A DNA stretch of 35,858 nucleotides from an uncultured Pirellulaceae bacterium (GTDB taxonomy: Bacteria > Planctomycetota > Planctomycetia > Pirellulales > Pirellulaceae): assembly GCA_937928555.1 (NCBI GenBank), contig CALFWR010000070.1, positions 1-35,858 on the forward strand. The letters run 5' to 3'. The notes under the pieces are model-generated. The model had not been told where the DNA came from and made no database searches. It worked only from the letters and a program-made list of their open reading frames with translations. How positions within the stretch are numbered: the first letter of the stretch is position 1; each line of letters begins with the position of its first letter. Shown one piece after another: positions 23,475 to 32,311 of this stretch. The position numbers and the translations under genes are program-made.

Positions 23475-25934
23475 ATGAGACTTATCCCCTTAGCCAACTT
23501 TATTCTGTGCTCCATCGTGGTCGCCCTTGTGACCGGATGCTCACCGACTAAACCGATTTACCTGAACGACACCGGGTCACTCAATCATTACGTCGATCAA
23601 GCGACGACGATCGATTACCCCGATATCGAGACACAGAGCCTTGAAGAGGTGATTCAGTCTCGACCGCCGATAACGGTGATCGAACCTGACTTTGATAACT
23701 ACGTGGACCTCTCTCTTGAATCCGCGATTCATTACGCCCTTCAAAATGGAAAGCTGTTTCGAGGGTACGGTACACCGGCTTTGCAGGGGACTCGTGTTCT
23801 TCCCGGGCAGGACACCATCATCAATGCTCCTAACGCTGTTGGAACGGTTTACAACGTCGCGATCCGCGAGTCGGAGCCCGGAGTCATTGGCGTTCCGGGG
23901 CAAATTGGTGCACCGGCCGGCCTCCTGACCAACACCCAGTTGGACAGCAACCAGGGAGTCGAAGCCGCCTTGTCACAGTTCGATGCCCAGTTGACGAGCA
24001 GTTTCAACTTTACCAAATCGGACGAGCCTCGGAACACCGTCGCGACCAACCCGAACCAGCCGTTGGTATTCCAGCAGGATCAGGTTCAATGGCAGACCCA
24101 GATCGCCAAAGACACAGCCAGCGGTACTCAGCTGTTTTTCCGAAACGTGACATCGTATACCGCCAACTCAAACCCGGTCGATGACCCAGCGACACCTCCA
24201 CCGGTTACGGAAGGTTTCCAAGTGTTGGACAGTTTTTACCGCGTCGCACTCGAAGCCGAGATTCGGCAGCCACTGCTGCGAGGCCGAGGTGCGTTTATTA
24301 ACCGCATGCCCGTGGTGATCTCAAGGATCAATACCGACCAGGAGATCGCCAACCTTGAGGCACAGCTACAGAACTTTGTCACCAATATCGAAATTCGTTA
24401 CTGGGACCTGTACGCTGCCTACCGTTCACTTCAGGCCGCCAAAAACGGTCGCGACGCAGCCCTGAAGACGTTTCGAATTGTAAAAGACCAGTTCGACGAG
24501 CGGTCGGATGTTAACAAACAACAGGTCGCTCAATCGAGCGAGCAGTATCACTTCTTCGACGCACAGGTTGCAGAAGCCTATAACACGCTCCTGAATGCCG
24601 AAGGACAACTTCGATTCCTGCTGGGTTGGGCTGCCAACGATGGCAACATGATTCGTCCGATCGACGAACCAGTGTTTGCACCGGTTGAATTTGACTACTA
24701 CACGACGCTTTGCGAAGCCCTGACGTACCGTCCGGAACTGAGAACCCTTCGCTGGGAAATTCGCAAGCGAGAGCTCGCTGTGGCGTACTCGAAAAACGGT
24801 TTGCTTCCCGAGTTGAACCTGACATCGCTGTACCGCTTCCTTGGGCTGGGTAACCGGCTTGGCACATCTGATTCTGGAACACCTTTCCCCGACCAGGGTA
24901 GTGGAGCCCTGAATGAGCTGTACGACGGCACTTACCAGGAGCTATCGTTTTCATTGAACTTTGGTTTGCCGGTTGGCTTTCGGGCAGAATTGGCGAACGT
25001 GAGAAACGCACAATTGAAACTCGCTCGCGAGATGGCTCGACTTGAAGAGGCAGAGTTGGATGTTAACAAAGAGATTCACGAAAACATTCAGCTGTTGGCG
25101 ACCAACCTGAAAACTGCAACGTCGCACTTCAATCGCTGGAGAATGTCGCTGATCGAAAAAGACGTCTTTGACGAACTGAAAAACGCCGGAGCAGAAACAC
25201 TTGATGTTGCTTTGGATGCTCAGCGTCGACTATCCCAAGCCGAAATCGCGTTTTACCAATCGGTTACTGAATACAACAAAGGGCTGGCGTTGTTGCATCG
25301 CCGTAAAGGAACAATATTGGCTTATTGCGGCATCGGGTTCGAAGAAGGCCCGTGGGCTGGAAAGGCATACCTTGATGCCGCAGAGCATTCGCGTCGCCGC
25401 GGTGCCAGCAGGGAATTGGTTTACGGATGGTCGCGTCCGGAGGTCATCAGTCGCGGTGAAGACTGGCCGTCAAGCCAGAACATTGGAACCAAGACTGGCG
25501 AGCGTTCAGAATTTTCACCAGTGAACGACGGCGGGATTCCTGCCGAATTGCCCCCTGTTGAAATTTTCAACCCGGGACCGGCATTGAATGCACCTACTCC
25601 TGCGAATGCTCCCGCTGGTGGGTCAACCACAAAGAACCACTATGACGGTAGTGTTCGTCAGGTCAGCTATGAGTCTGACTCGCAACCGGCTGCCGGGGGA
25701 CAGCGCGTGTCTCAACCGACAGCCAAAGTGACAGCCAAGCCGAGAGCACGAAGGCTTGCTCGAAAACTAAACGCGTCGACCGCACGAAAGGCTGCTCCTC
25801 GCGACACTGCAAGAGCAAAGCTGCAAATCAAAAACAGAGCTAACCCTGTTCGCCCGGCAACGCCAACTGCTCCTGCTGCGGCAGAACAAAGGCAGCAATC
25901 AACGGTACGAATCAAACTGAGAAACCAAGGCTGA
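23475..25934 (+). CDS. TolC-like outer-membrane efflux lipoprotein
   Basis: Outer-membrane factor of a type I secretion or efflux system. I start at ATG 23475 (MRLIPLANFILCSIVVALVTGC): this gives a lipoprotein signal with lipobox VTGC and lipidated Cys22, while the upstream frame has none. Two outer-membrane-efflux repeats follow: the first with LSLESAIHYALQNGKLFRGYG and IRQPLLRGRGAFINRMPV, then long helices (EIRYWDLYAAYRSLQAAKNG); the second with LCEALTYRPELRTLRWEIRKREL and FGLPVGFRAELANVRNAQLK. The C-terminal 170 residues are Pro/Ala/Lys-rich and basic, which is unusual. At 819 residues it is longer than E. coli TolC. No partner pump genes are in the window; the small lipoprotein 32 bases downstream may share its transcript. 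Confidence 0.88.
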   Translation: MRLIPLANFILCSIVVALVTGCSPTKPIYLNDTGSLNHYVDQATTIDYPDIETQSLEEVIQSRPPITVIEPDFDNYVDLSLESAIHYALQNGKLFRGYGTPALQGTRVLPGQDTIINAPNAVGTVYNVAIRESEPGVIGVPGQIGAPAGLLTNTQLDSNQGVEAALSQFDAQLTSSFNFTKSDEPRNTVATNPNQPLVFQQDQVQWQTQIAKDTASGTQLFFRNVTSYTANSNPVDDPATPPPVTEGFQVLDSFYRVALEAEIRQPLLRGRGAFINRMPVVISRINTDQEIANLEAQLQNFVTNIEIRYWDLYAAYRSLQAAKNGRDAALKTFRIVKDQFDERSDVNKQQVAQSSEQYHFFDAQVAEAYNTLLNAEGQLRFLLGWAANDGNMIRPIDEPVFAPVEFDYYTTLCEALTYRPELRTLRWEIRKRELAVAYSKNGLLPELNLTSLYRFLGLGNRLGTSDSGTPFPDQGSGALNELYDGTYQELSFSLNFGLPVGFRAELANVRNAQLKLAREMARLEEAELDVNKEIHENIQLLATNLKTATSHFNRWRMSLIEKDVFDELKNAGAETLDVALDAQRRLSQAEIAFYQSVTEYNKGLALLHRRKGTILAYCGIGFEEGPWAGKAYLDAAEHSRRRGASRELVYGWSRPEVISRGEDWPSSQNIGTKTGERSEFSPVNDGGIPAELPPVEIFNPGPALNAPTPANAPAGGSTTKNHYDGSVRQVSYESDSQPAAGGQRVSQPTAKVTAKPRARRLARKLNASTARKAAPRDTARAKLQIKNRANPVRPATPTAPAAAEQRQQSTVRIKLRNQG

Positions 25935-25966
25935 TCTTGAGATCAGGCCTTAAACGGGAATCCGAT

Positions 25967-26422
25967 ATGTTTAGCCAAATTTACAAAGTAGCTTTTGGGC
26001 TTGTTGCGGCAGCCTGTATCGCAACAGCAGGATGCAGTATGTGCTGCGGGCCTTTTGACTACGACTACCCGACTTTCGGCGGCAAGCATCCACGTGCCGA
26101 TCGCCGCTACGGTCGCGTGGGATCGCCACTTTCGGATCCGGCAGGAACCTTCCCGGGTCCTTCTGCTGACTCCAATCTTACACCTGTTGAACCGGCTCCG
26201 GATCTCAATTTGAACGGCGACTCTGAGGATGGCCTTGAAAGCGGTCTGGATAGAGAATTTGACTTGCCCGATGATAGGGGAGATCCTTCAGGAATCGGCG
26301 AGGAACTGGAATCCATCGTACCAGAGTCCTTGCGGGAGGATGTGATGTTACCGGATTCGGGGCAAACCGCTGGCAAGACCAGCACTGCCCGCAGTCTGTG
26401 GCGTCCATCACCCCTTCGCTAG
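25967..26422 (+). CDS. small hypothetical lipoprotein (151 aa)
   Basis: Start at ATG 25967 (MFSQIYKVAFGLVAAACIATAGC), giving a lipoprotein signal peptide with lipidated Cys23; GGGAA lies upstream. The mature part has CCGPFDYDYPTFGGKHPRADRRYGRVGS, then a Pro/Asp/Glu-rich, likely disordered stretch. Short lipoproteins with such a CCGPFD-type start occur in planctomycetes next to TolC-like genes (my impression, not checked). It follows the TolC-like gene by 32 bases and could be an accessory or anchoring subunit. Confidence 0.78.
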   Translation: MFSQIYKVAFGLVAAACIATAGCSMCCGPFDYDYPTFGGKHPRADRRYGRVGSPLSDPAGTFPGPSADSNLTPVEPAPDLNLNGDSEDGLESGLDREFDLPDDRGDPSGIGEELESIVPESLREDVMLPDSGQTAGKTSTARSLWRPSPLR

Positions 26423-26601
26423 AGTTACCGTTAGCTTTGTCGGTAAAGCGGAGCCAGTTGCGTACGCATTTTCACTTTTGCCCCGGTTTTACAGGGCGTC
26501 TACCGTTTAAAGAAAAATATCAAAGTGGTGTATTTCTAATTTTTCTGAATCGAGTTATGATGTTGGCTACTCCAAGTCAAATAACAAAATGGTTCAGGAA
26601 C

Positions 26602-26943
26602 ATGGCAAAACGAAAAGTGAACAAGTCGCAGGAGATTCGTGATTACGTAATTGCGAATCCGACGGCAAAACTCAAAGATGTTGTCGCCGCGATGAAGAAG
26701 AAAAACCTCATCGTTTCGATCGCGACGGTCGCTAATGTCAAATCGAAAGCGGGACTCACGCGGCGGCGGAAAAAGTCAAAAGGTAAAGTGGGTCGCCCAA
26801 GCACGGTCAAGGTTGCTCGTACTAACGATGTCACACTCGACGCGTTGGTTGATGCAAAGCGTTTGGTCGCCAAAGCCGGCTCGACGCAGCGGGCAATCGA
26901 AATGATCCGTGCCATTGAAAAACTGGATTCGATCGCGGGTTAG
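26602..26943 (+). CDS. small Lys-rich, probably DNA-binding protein (113 aa)
   Basis: I start at ATG 26602 (MAKRKVNKSQEIRDYVIANP) because AGGA lies 4 bases before it and the upstream frame looks non-coding. Residues 1-55 (NKSQEIRDYVIANPTAKLKDVVAAMKKKNLIVSIATVANVKS) suit a small helix-turn-helix. A Lys/Arg-rich linker (TRRRKKSKGKVGRPS) precedes a helical end. Related short Lys-rich proteins with NKS..IRD...NP seem frequent in planctomycetes and may be nucleoid or regulatory proteins; no proof here. It is followed by a terminator-like hairpin at 26999. Confidence 0.8.
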   Translation: MAKRKVNKSQEIRDYVIANPTAKLKDVVAAMKKKNLIVSIATVANVKSKAGLTRRRKKSKGKVGRPSTVKVARTNDVTLDALVDAKRLVAKAGSTQRAIEMIRAIEKLDSIAG

Positions 26944-26998
26944 TGCACCCGGGCTGCGATTGTTTCGATCAACCTCCAGTTTGGGAGGGTCGGCAGGT

Positions 26999-27035
26999 CG
27001 CCGCCGAGGAAGGTTGCGGTGCGGCGCAGTTTTTT
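26999..27035 (+). terminator. probable terminator of the Lys-rich protein gene
   Basis: CGCCGC (26999-27004) pairs with GCGGCG (27021-27026) around 16 bases, and after CAG there is a run of six T (27030-27035). The stem is short but GC-only. A smaller hairpin CCTCC/GGAGG lies just before (near 26973-26988). Confidence 0.5.
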
Positions 27036-27214
27036 ACGCCTTTTGGAGGCGTGATGCTCAGTGCTACTTACCGGGGCGTTACCGGGGCAGTAATCGCAAC
27101 GATTAGCTCACGCCAGCGTGAGCTGCTGAAACTCGGTCGAGCCACCCCGACAGTGTGCCCGCGAACAAACCTAAATGCTATCGCGTGCCGGTAGCGTTCC
27201 AGTTCTAGTCTACG
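27036..27214 (+). other. gap between two terminators, possible small RNA
   Basis: No gene is supported. The stretch holds hairpins ACGCC/GGCGT (27036-27052) and AGCTCACGC/GCGTGAGCT (27105-27124) and ends at a strong terminator. A short RNA of about 200 bases is possible, but no promoter is evident and no RNA family is recognised. Confidence 0.3.
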
Positions 27215-27245
27215 AGGACCGCCGTAAATGGCGGTCCTTTTTCTT
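27215..27245 (+). terminator. strong intrinsic terminator
   Basis: AGGACCGCC (27215-27223) pairs with GGCGGTCCT (27230-27238) around a 6-base loop, followed by TTTTTCTTT. It lies 270 bases after the last plus-strand gene, which suggests that something else is transcribed before it. The remaining gap to 27436 contains only a GTTAA/TTAAC hairpin (about 27314-27329). Confidence 0.85.
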
Positions 27246-27436
27246 TGTGGCATCTTTTGTCGCTTTTTGTCTAAACCCGGCATTGCGGAAAGCGTGGCAG
27301 AGTTTGCCGGTCGCGTTAAGTGGCTTTAACGAGCTTCTTCGGCAGCACCGATACAAAACGTCGTAACGATACCGCCCACGTTCTACGCTAGCCCCCGCCT
27401 GGCAAAGTTCGTGACTCGACCCAAGGCCGACGTCCT

Positions 27437-28774
27437 ATGCCAAACCAAAAGTGCCCAAAGTGGTTGCCTTTCCTGCTCAGCCTTGGAGTGTTTGTAACTT
27501 CGATTGAGACCATCAACGCGCAAAGCCCTGCCGACCGGCGGCGCACCGCTCTGGTGGATGCCATCGACGGATGCAGTATGTCAGTGGTCAACCTTCGCGG
27601 CCGCAAAACTGTACCGGCCGATTCTGGTAGTGACACCAAGCAGGTTAATGGCATGGGTACCGGAGTCATCATCGATCCCCAGGGATATGTGTTGACGAAC
27701 TACCATGTCGTTCAGGGTGTCAAAAAGATCGAAGTCACAACCAGTGACCGCCAAAAGACTGTCGCCAAAGTGCTCGCCCACGACCCGGGAACGGATCTTG
27801 CCATTCTCAAGATCGACCTTGGTGCACCGTTGCCGACTATCAAAGTGGGTTCGTCTTCGGACCTGATGCTGGCCGAGACCGTTGCCGCGGTTGGCAACGC
27901 GTACGGATACGAACACACCGTCACCGTGGGCATCGTCAGCCAGTTGGGACGCACCGTCCAGGTCAACGAGGACCAGGTTTATCGAAACCTGATCCAGACA
28001 GACGCTTCGATCAATCCGGGAAATTCTGGTGGGCCACTCCTGAATCTCAATGGCGAAATGATCGGAATCAACGTGGCGGTCCGGATTGGTGCCCAGGGAA
28101 TTGCGTTTGCGATTCCCGTCAACGATGCCATGGAAGTCGCTGCCGACCTGATGGGGAAGCTTTCACGGCAAAAGTTACAGCATGGATTGTCCGTTAAAAC
28201 TGTCTACGTCGATGATCAACCTCAGCTTTACGTTGATTCAGTATTGCCATCGTCTCCAGCATCACGGACGGGAATTGGCAAAGGCGACCGGATTCTTTCT
28301 GTTGGCGACCGACCCATGTCGAACCGTCTGGACTTTGAATGTGCTCTGGTTTCTGCCGGTGGTTCAGCCCCCGTTGTTCTGAACGTGGAGCACGGTAAGA
28401 GCGTCATGAAAGTCGAACTGGCGATCGACAAAGTGAACCACGAAGTGAGCGATATCGCCTGGGATGCTTTGGGCATGAAGCTGATTCAGGCCACCGAAGT
28501 TGAAATGCTCAACCGTCACCCGATGTACGACAAAGGCCTTCGCGTGGTCGAAGTTTTACCGGGCAGTCCCGCTGACGACGAAGGCATCTTGCCGGGCGAC
28601 GTGTTGGTCGCGATGGCTGGATTCAAAACCGAATCAACTGAAAATCTTCAGTGGGTGCTGTCTCAGGACAAGTTTGGCAAAAAGGCACCGTTTAAATTCT
28701 ACATTCTTCGCGATACAGAACCGTTCTGGGGTCAAATGCGAGTGGCGTCCCGCAACTACGCCACCAGCAAGTAG
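27437..28774 (+). CDS. HtrA/Deg-type periplasmic serine protease with two PDZ domains
   Basis: Envelope quality-control protease. A signal peptide (LPFLLSLGVFVTSIETINA) is followed by a trypsin-like domain with triad His90 (TNYHVV), Asp120 (DPGTDLAILK) and Ser197 (NPGNSGGP). PDZ1 starts near residue 255 (LYVDSVLPSSPASRTGIGKGDRIL) and PDZ2 near 365 (GLRVVEVLPGSPADDEGILPGDVLVAM). The 445 residues and order match DegP/DegQ. I avoid a gene symbol because planctomycetes carry many paralogues. A strong terminator follows at 28858. Confidence 0.94.
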   Translation: MPNQKCPKWLPFLLSLGVFVTSIETINAQSPADRRRTALVDAIDGCSMSVVNLRGRKTVPADSGSDTKQVNGMGTGVIIDPQGYVLTNYHVVQGVKKIEVTTSDRQKTVAKVLAHDPGTDLAILKIDLGAPLPTIKVGSSSDLMLAETVAAVGNAYGYEHTVTVGIVSQLGRTVQVNEDQVYRNLIQTDASINPGNSGGPLLNLNGEMIGINVAVRIGAQGIAFAIPVNDAMEVAADLMGKLSRQKLQHGLSVKTVYVDDQPQLYVDSVLPSSPASRTGIGKGDRILSVGDRPMSNRLDFECALVSAGGSAPVVLNVEHGKSVMKVELAIDKVNHEVSDIAWDALGMKLIQATEVEMLNRHPMYDKGLRVVEVLPGSPADDEGILPGDVLVAMAGFKTESTENLQWVLSQDKFGKKAPFKFYILRDTEPFWGQMRVASRNYATSK

Positions 28775-28857
28775 GCTGCTGCGGTCTCGAGAGCCTGCGG
28801 ACACGACCCGGCGATAGCCAGTGCCTAGGTGCCTCGACCCGACCCCATTACGGCAAC

Positions 28858-28890
28858 ACGCCGCCTTCCCGCTTGGAAGGCGGCGTTTTT
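28858..28890 (+). terminator. strong intrinsic terminator after the protease gene
   Basis: A perfect 12-bp stem ACGCCGCCTTCC/GGAAGGCGGCGT around a 5-base loop, followed by TTTTT. It separates the protease gene from thiL, whose ATG is 16 bases further on, so thiL must be transcribed from a promoter overlapping this region or by read-through. Confidence 0.93.
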
Positions 28891-28906
28891 CATTTATAAC
28901 ACGGTC

Positions 28907-29827
28907 ATGGAACAGGAAATAATCAGGCTGTTCAAAGCCAGTCAGGGATCGGAGTCACGCGATGAAGTTCAGATCGGTATCGGTGACGACGGTGCGATTC
29001 TAAATGTCAGCCAGCGCGAGACGGTGTGGGTCACCGACACGATCACCGAAGGCGTCCATTTTGACCTTGATGATGGCACCTTGCAGCAGGTGGGTCGCAA
29101 AGCGTTGGCGGTCAACCTGAGCGACATTGCAGCGATGGGAGCCAGGCCCGTGGCGGCGTTGGTGACTTTGGTGCTACCCAAATCCATGACGATGGGTGAA
29201 ATCAAAAAGTTGGCTCAGGGCATGTGCAAGATGGCGAGTGCTTTTGATGTTGCGATCGTGGGGGGAGACACCAACCGTCACGACGGCCCGTTGGTCGTTG
29301 GCGTCGCGATTTCGGGAACCGTCGATGTGGCCAAAGCATGGAGGCTCGACGGCGCTCGTGCGGGAGACTCGCTGCTGGTTACCGGCAAGCTTGGCGGAAG
29401 TATTCTTGGTCGGCATCTGGACTTTCAGCCGCGGACAAGCCTCGCGAGTTATGTTGCGTCGAACTACGAAGTGCATGCTGCGACCGATATCAGCGATTCA
29501 CTGGCAGTTGATTTGGGCCATATGGTTCAATGCAGCGGCGTTTCGGCAGTGCTGTTGACCGACAGGGTTCCCATTTCCAGTGACGCGGAAAAGCTGTCCA
29601 TGACCTCGCAGCGGTCTGCATTGGATCACGCGTTGTTCGACGGTGAAGATTTCGAGTTGTTGCTTTCGATGTCGGCGGATGCGGCGAGTGAGTTGGTGGC
29701 AGATCAGCAAGCCCGCGAGTTGTCTGGTGGCGGGATTGTTGTGATCGGGCGAGTTGAATCCGGTAGCAAGGGAGCCATCGTTGATCAGGACGGGATTGCG
29801 ATCGCGGCGCTGGGTTACGAGCATTAG
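28907..29827 (+). CDS. thiL: thiamine-monophosphate kinase
   Basis: Phosphorylates thiamine monophosphate to the active cofactor thiamine diphosphate, using ATP. I start at ATG 28907 (MEQEIIRLF), since the earlier frame runs through the terminator. Family motifs: GIGDDGAIL, VTDTITEGVHF (metal and substrate binding), GRKALAVNLSDIAAMGARP, VGGDTNRHDGPLVVGVAISG and the C-terminal FDGEDFELLLSM. 306 residues, normal for ThiL. Cytoplasmic. The gene is convergent with proA, with a repeat between them. Confidence 0.95.
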   Translation: MEQEIIRLFKASQGSESRDEVQIGIGDDGAILNVSQRETVWVTDTITEGVHFDLDDGTLQQVGRKALAVNLSDIAAMGARPVAALVTLVLPKSMTMGEIKKLAQGMCKMASAFDVAIVGGDTNRHDGPLVVGVAISGTVDVAKAWRLDGARAGDSLLVTGKLGGSILGRHLDFQPRTSLASYVASNYEVHAATDISDSLAVDLGHMVQCSGVSAVLLTDRVPISSDAEKLSMTSQRSALDHALFDGEDFELLLSMSADAASELVADQQARELSGGGIVVIGRVESGSKGAIVDQDGIAIAALGYEH

Positions 29828-29834
29828 CAAAGTA

Positions 29835-29972
29835 GTAGGCACACTCCGTGCGCCGTTTTTATGCGCTGATTGTCGCTGTTTTTGCCACTGATTGTCGATG
29901 TGATGGTCGCAGACGCACTCGCTAGTTGTGCCGCCTTTATGCGCTCAGCGGCACACCGAGAGTGCCTGCTAC
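29835..29972. repeat. 138-bp imperfect inverted repeat between thiL and proA
   Basis: The left arm GTAGGCACACTCCGTGCGCC (29835-29854) matches the reverse complement of the right arm at 29949-29972 with few differences and one 3-base gap. Inside, TTTATGCGCT occurs twice and CTGATTGTCG twice. The right arm includes the stop codon of proA (29969-29971). Repeats with GGCACTC.C.GTGTGCCG are frequent in Pirellulales genomes (general knowledge), so this is probably a mobile palindromic unit that also could serve as a bidirectional terminator. Confidence 0.65.
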
Positions 29973-31237
29973 GATGGCCTCACCTGCCCTGCCCCGAGAA
30001 CGCGATAGTTGAAACTTGTAAGCTGCTCGACGCCGACGGGGCCTCTGGCGTGCATCTTTCCGGTGGCGATTCCAATTTCGGCGCCCATCCCAAACTCTCC
30101 ACCGTCGGCAAACTGCGTTGAAGCGTTATGCATCACGATGGCTGAATCGATTTCTGACATGAACCGTGCGACGGCCTTGGCATCATTGGAAATGATGGCT
30201 TCGGTGTGGCCCGAAGAATAACGTTGGATATGGCTGATGGCTTCACCCACATCGGCAACCAGGCGAACCGAGATAATCGCGTCAAGGTATTCCGTGGACC
30301 AGTCGTTTTGCGTGGCAGCGATACAATCAAAGCGGGCACCGATCGCTTCGTCCGAGCGAACTTCGCAACCGGAATCCCGTAGTCGCTCGAGGATGGGAAG
30401 AAGGTGGCTTGCGGCGGCGTCCTGTTGTACCAACAGCGTTTCGGTTGCGCCGCAAATTCCGGTTCGACGCATCTTGGCGTTATGGACGACTTCCACTGCC
30501 ATCGCTATTTCAGAAGTCGCATCGACGTAGGTGTGGCAGATGCCTTCGAGGTGGGCAAAAACGGGAACGCGACATTCGGCCTGCACGCGAGCGACCAGGC
30601 TTTTTCCCCCGCGTGGAACGATCACGTCGATATTGCCATCGAGCCCCTGGAGCATTTCGCCGACGGCGCTTCGGTCAGTTGTGGTAACCAGTTGGACAGA
30701 TTCCACCGGAAGTCCTGCTGTTTTCAATCCTTCGACAAGACACTGATGGATGGCGGTCGAGCTGCAAATCGAATCGCTGCCGCCACGCAGGATCACCGCG
30801 TTGCCAGCGAGTAAACAGAGTGCCCCGGCGTCGGCGGTCACATTGGGGCGGCTTTCGTAGATCACGCCGATGACGCCCAGCGGCGTGCGGACGCGTTGGA
30901 TCTGCAAACCGTTGGGCCGATCCCATTTCGCCATCACGGTTCCAACGGGATCCTCAAGGTTGGCGACCTGACAAAGTCCCTTGGCGATGCTTTCGATTCG
31001 CGAACGGTCCAGTCGAAGCCGATCCACCATCGCGGGGCTCAATCCGTTTTCGCTGGCGCGATTCAGGTCCAGTTGATTTTGCTCGACCAGATACGTTGCC
31101 TTTGATTCGATCGCCCTCGCCGCAGCAAGAATCGCGGTCCGTTTGGCTTGCGTGTTGGCGATCGCAAGGACTTTGGCGGCCTGGCGCGCGCTGCGTCCCA
31201 GCTTTTGCATGTAGGGTTTTGTATCGGTGGTCGCCAT
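29969..31237 (-). CDS. proA: gamma-glutamyl phosphate reductase
   Basis: Second step of proline synthesis: reduces gamma-glutamyl phosphate to glutamate semialdehyde with NADPH. I start at ATG 31237 ([14 protein letters not shown]). The aldehyde-dehydrogenase fold is clear: [65 protein letters not shown], and the catalytic Cys at about residue 262 in [11 protein letters not shown]. Ends with [23 protein letters not shown], typical of ProA. 422 residues. No proB gene is nearby in the window. Confidence 0.97.
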   Translation of the reverse strand: MATTDTKPYMQKLGRSARQAAKVLAIANTQAKRTAILAAARAIESKATYLVEQNQLDLNRASENGLSPAMVDRLRLDRSRIESIAKGLCQVANLEDPVGTVMAKWDRPNGLQIQRVRTPLGVIGVIYESRPNVTADAGALCLLAGNAVILRGGSDSICSSTAIHQCLVEGLKTAGLPVESVQLVTTTDRSAVGEMLQGLDGNIDVIVPRGGKSLVARVQAECRVPVFAHLEGICHTYVDATSEIAMAVEVVHNAKMRRTGICGATETLLVQQDAAASHLLPILERLRDSGCEVRSDEAIGARFDCIAATQNDWSTEYLDAIISVRLVADVGEAISHIQRYSSGHTEAIISNDAKAVARFMSEIDSAIVMHNASTQFADGGEFGMGAEIGIATGKMHARGPVGVEQLTSFNYRVLGAGQVRPS

Positions 31238-31335
31238 GCGATTCGGATTTACCAAGGGTTGAGCGAAGGGGAGATGAAAGTTATCGTGCCCGGAGATTGT
31301 CCATTGGTCCATAGTAAAGAGACACGGAGCACCCG

Positions 31336-32283
31336 GTGAAAAAATTTAAGCTACATGACGGCCACTTCATTCCCGCAATCGGGCTGGGAACGTGGAAAAT
31401 GGAAGACGGATCGGCCAAAGATGCCGTCGCGACAGCCCTCGAATTGGGCTACCGCCATATTGACTGTGCTGCAATTTACCAGAACGAATCGGATGTCGGA
31501 GCTGCTTTTGCGGATGCATTTGCAGGTGGTCTTTCGCGGGACGATGTTTTTATCACGTCCAAGCTTTGGAATGACAGTCATCGTCCCGAGCACGTTCGCC
31601 CTGCTCTCGAAGCGACACTTTTACGGCTTGGACTGGATCATCTGGATCTTTACCTGATCCACTGGCCGGTGGCGATCAAGCATGGCAAGTGGTTGCCTGA
31701 GAGCGGTGAAGACTTTGTGGCGATCGAAGAGGTGCCGCTGATTGAAACGTGGCAGGCGATGGAAGAGTGTCACAAATCGGGACTGTGTGTAAACCTTGGC
31801 GTGTCCAATTTCAGCATCCGTCGGCTGGAAGATTTGCTTGAGAACGGTTCGGTGCCTGTTGCCGCCAACCAGGTCGAATGCCATCCGTTTCTTCCGCAGC
31901 GAGAGCTTCAGGAGTATTGCCAAAGTAACAGCGTGCAGTTGGTGGCTTACTCGCCGCTGGGATCGGGTGACCGTCCGGAGCGAATGCGTGGTGATGCCGA
32001 TCCGGTGCTATTTAACCAAGAAGTCGTAGCCGCGATCGCGGAAAAACACTCGATGAGTAAAGGCCAGATCCTGCTGTCGTGGGCGACGACACGCGGCACC
32101 GTCGCGATTCCCAAATCAACCAACCGCCAGCGACTGGCGGACAACCTTGCTGCGGGCGAATTTGAGCTTCCCGCAGAAGACCTTGCCGCCATTAACAACA
32201 TCGGAATCGACCATCGCTTCGTTCACGGAAAGTTCTTTGAACTGCCAGGCAGCCCGTACAAGGCGGAGGACTTGTGGCGCTAA
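31336..32283 (+). CDS. aldo/keto reductase
   Basis: NADPH-dependent reductase of carbonyl compounds; substrate unknown. GTG start at 31336 with GGAG 8 bases before it. The catalytic tetrad is present: Asp43 and Tyr48 ([11 protein letters not shown]), Lys76 (ITSKLWND) and His109 (YLIHWP). Later parts include [36 protein letters not shown] and the cofactor-binding [14 protein letters not shown]. At 315 residues it is of normal length. Divergent from proA, so 31238-31335 holds both promoters. Cytoplasmic. Confidence 0.95.
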   Translation: MKKFKLHDGHFIPAIGLGTWKMEDGSAKDAVATALELGYRHIDCAAIYQNESDVGAAFADAFAGGLSRDDVFITSKLWNDSHRPEHVRPALEATLLRLGLDHLDLYLIHWPVAIKHGKWLPESGEDFVAIEEVPLIETWQAMEECHKSGLCVNLGVSNFSIRRLEDLLENGSVPVAANQVECHPFLPQRELQEYCQSNSVQLVAYSPLGSGDRPERMRGDADPVLFNQEVVAAIAEKHSMSKGQILLSWATTRGTVAIPKSTNRQRLADNLAAGEFELPAEDLAAINNIGIDHRFVHGKFFELPGSPYKAEDLWR

Positions 32284-32311
32284 ATCGCTAAATCTGTTTT
32301 CCCACGGTCAA

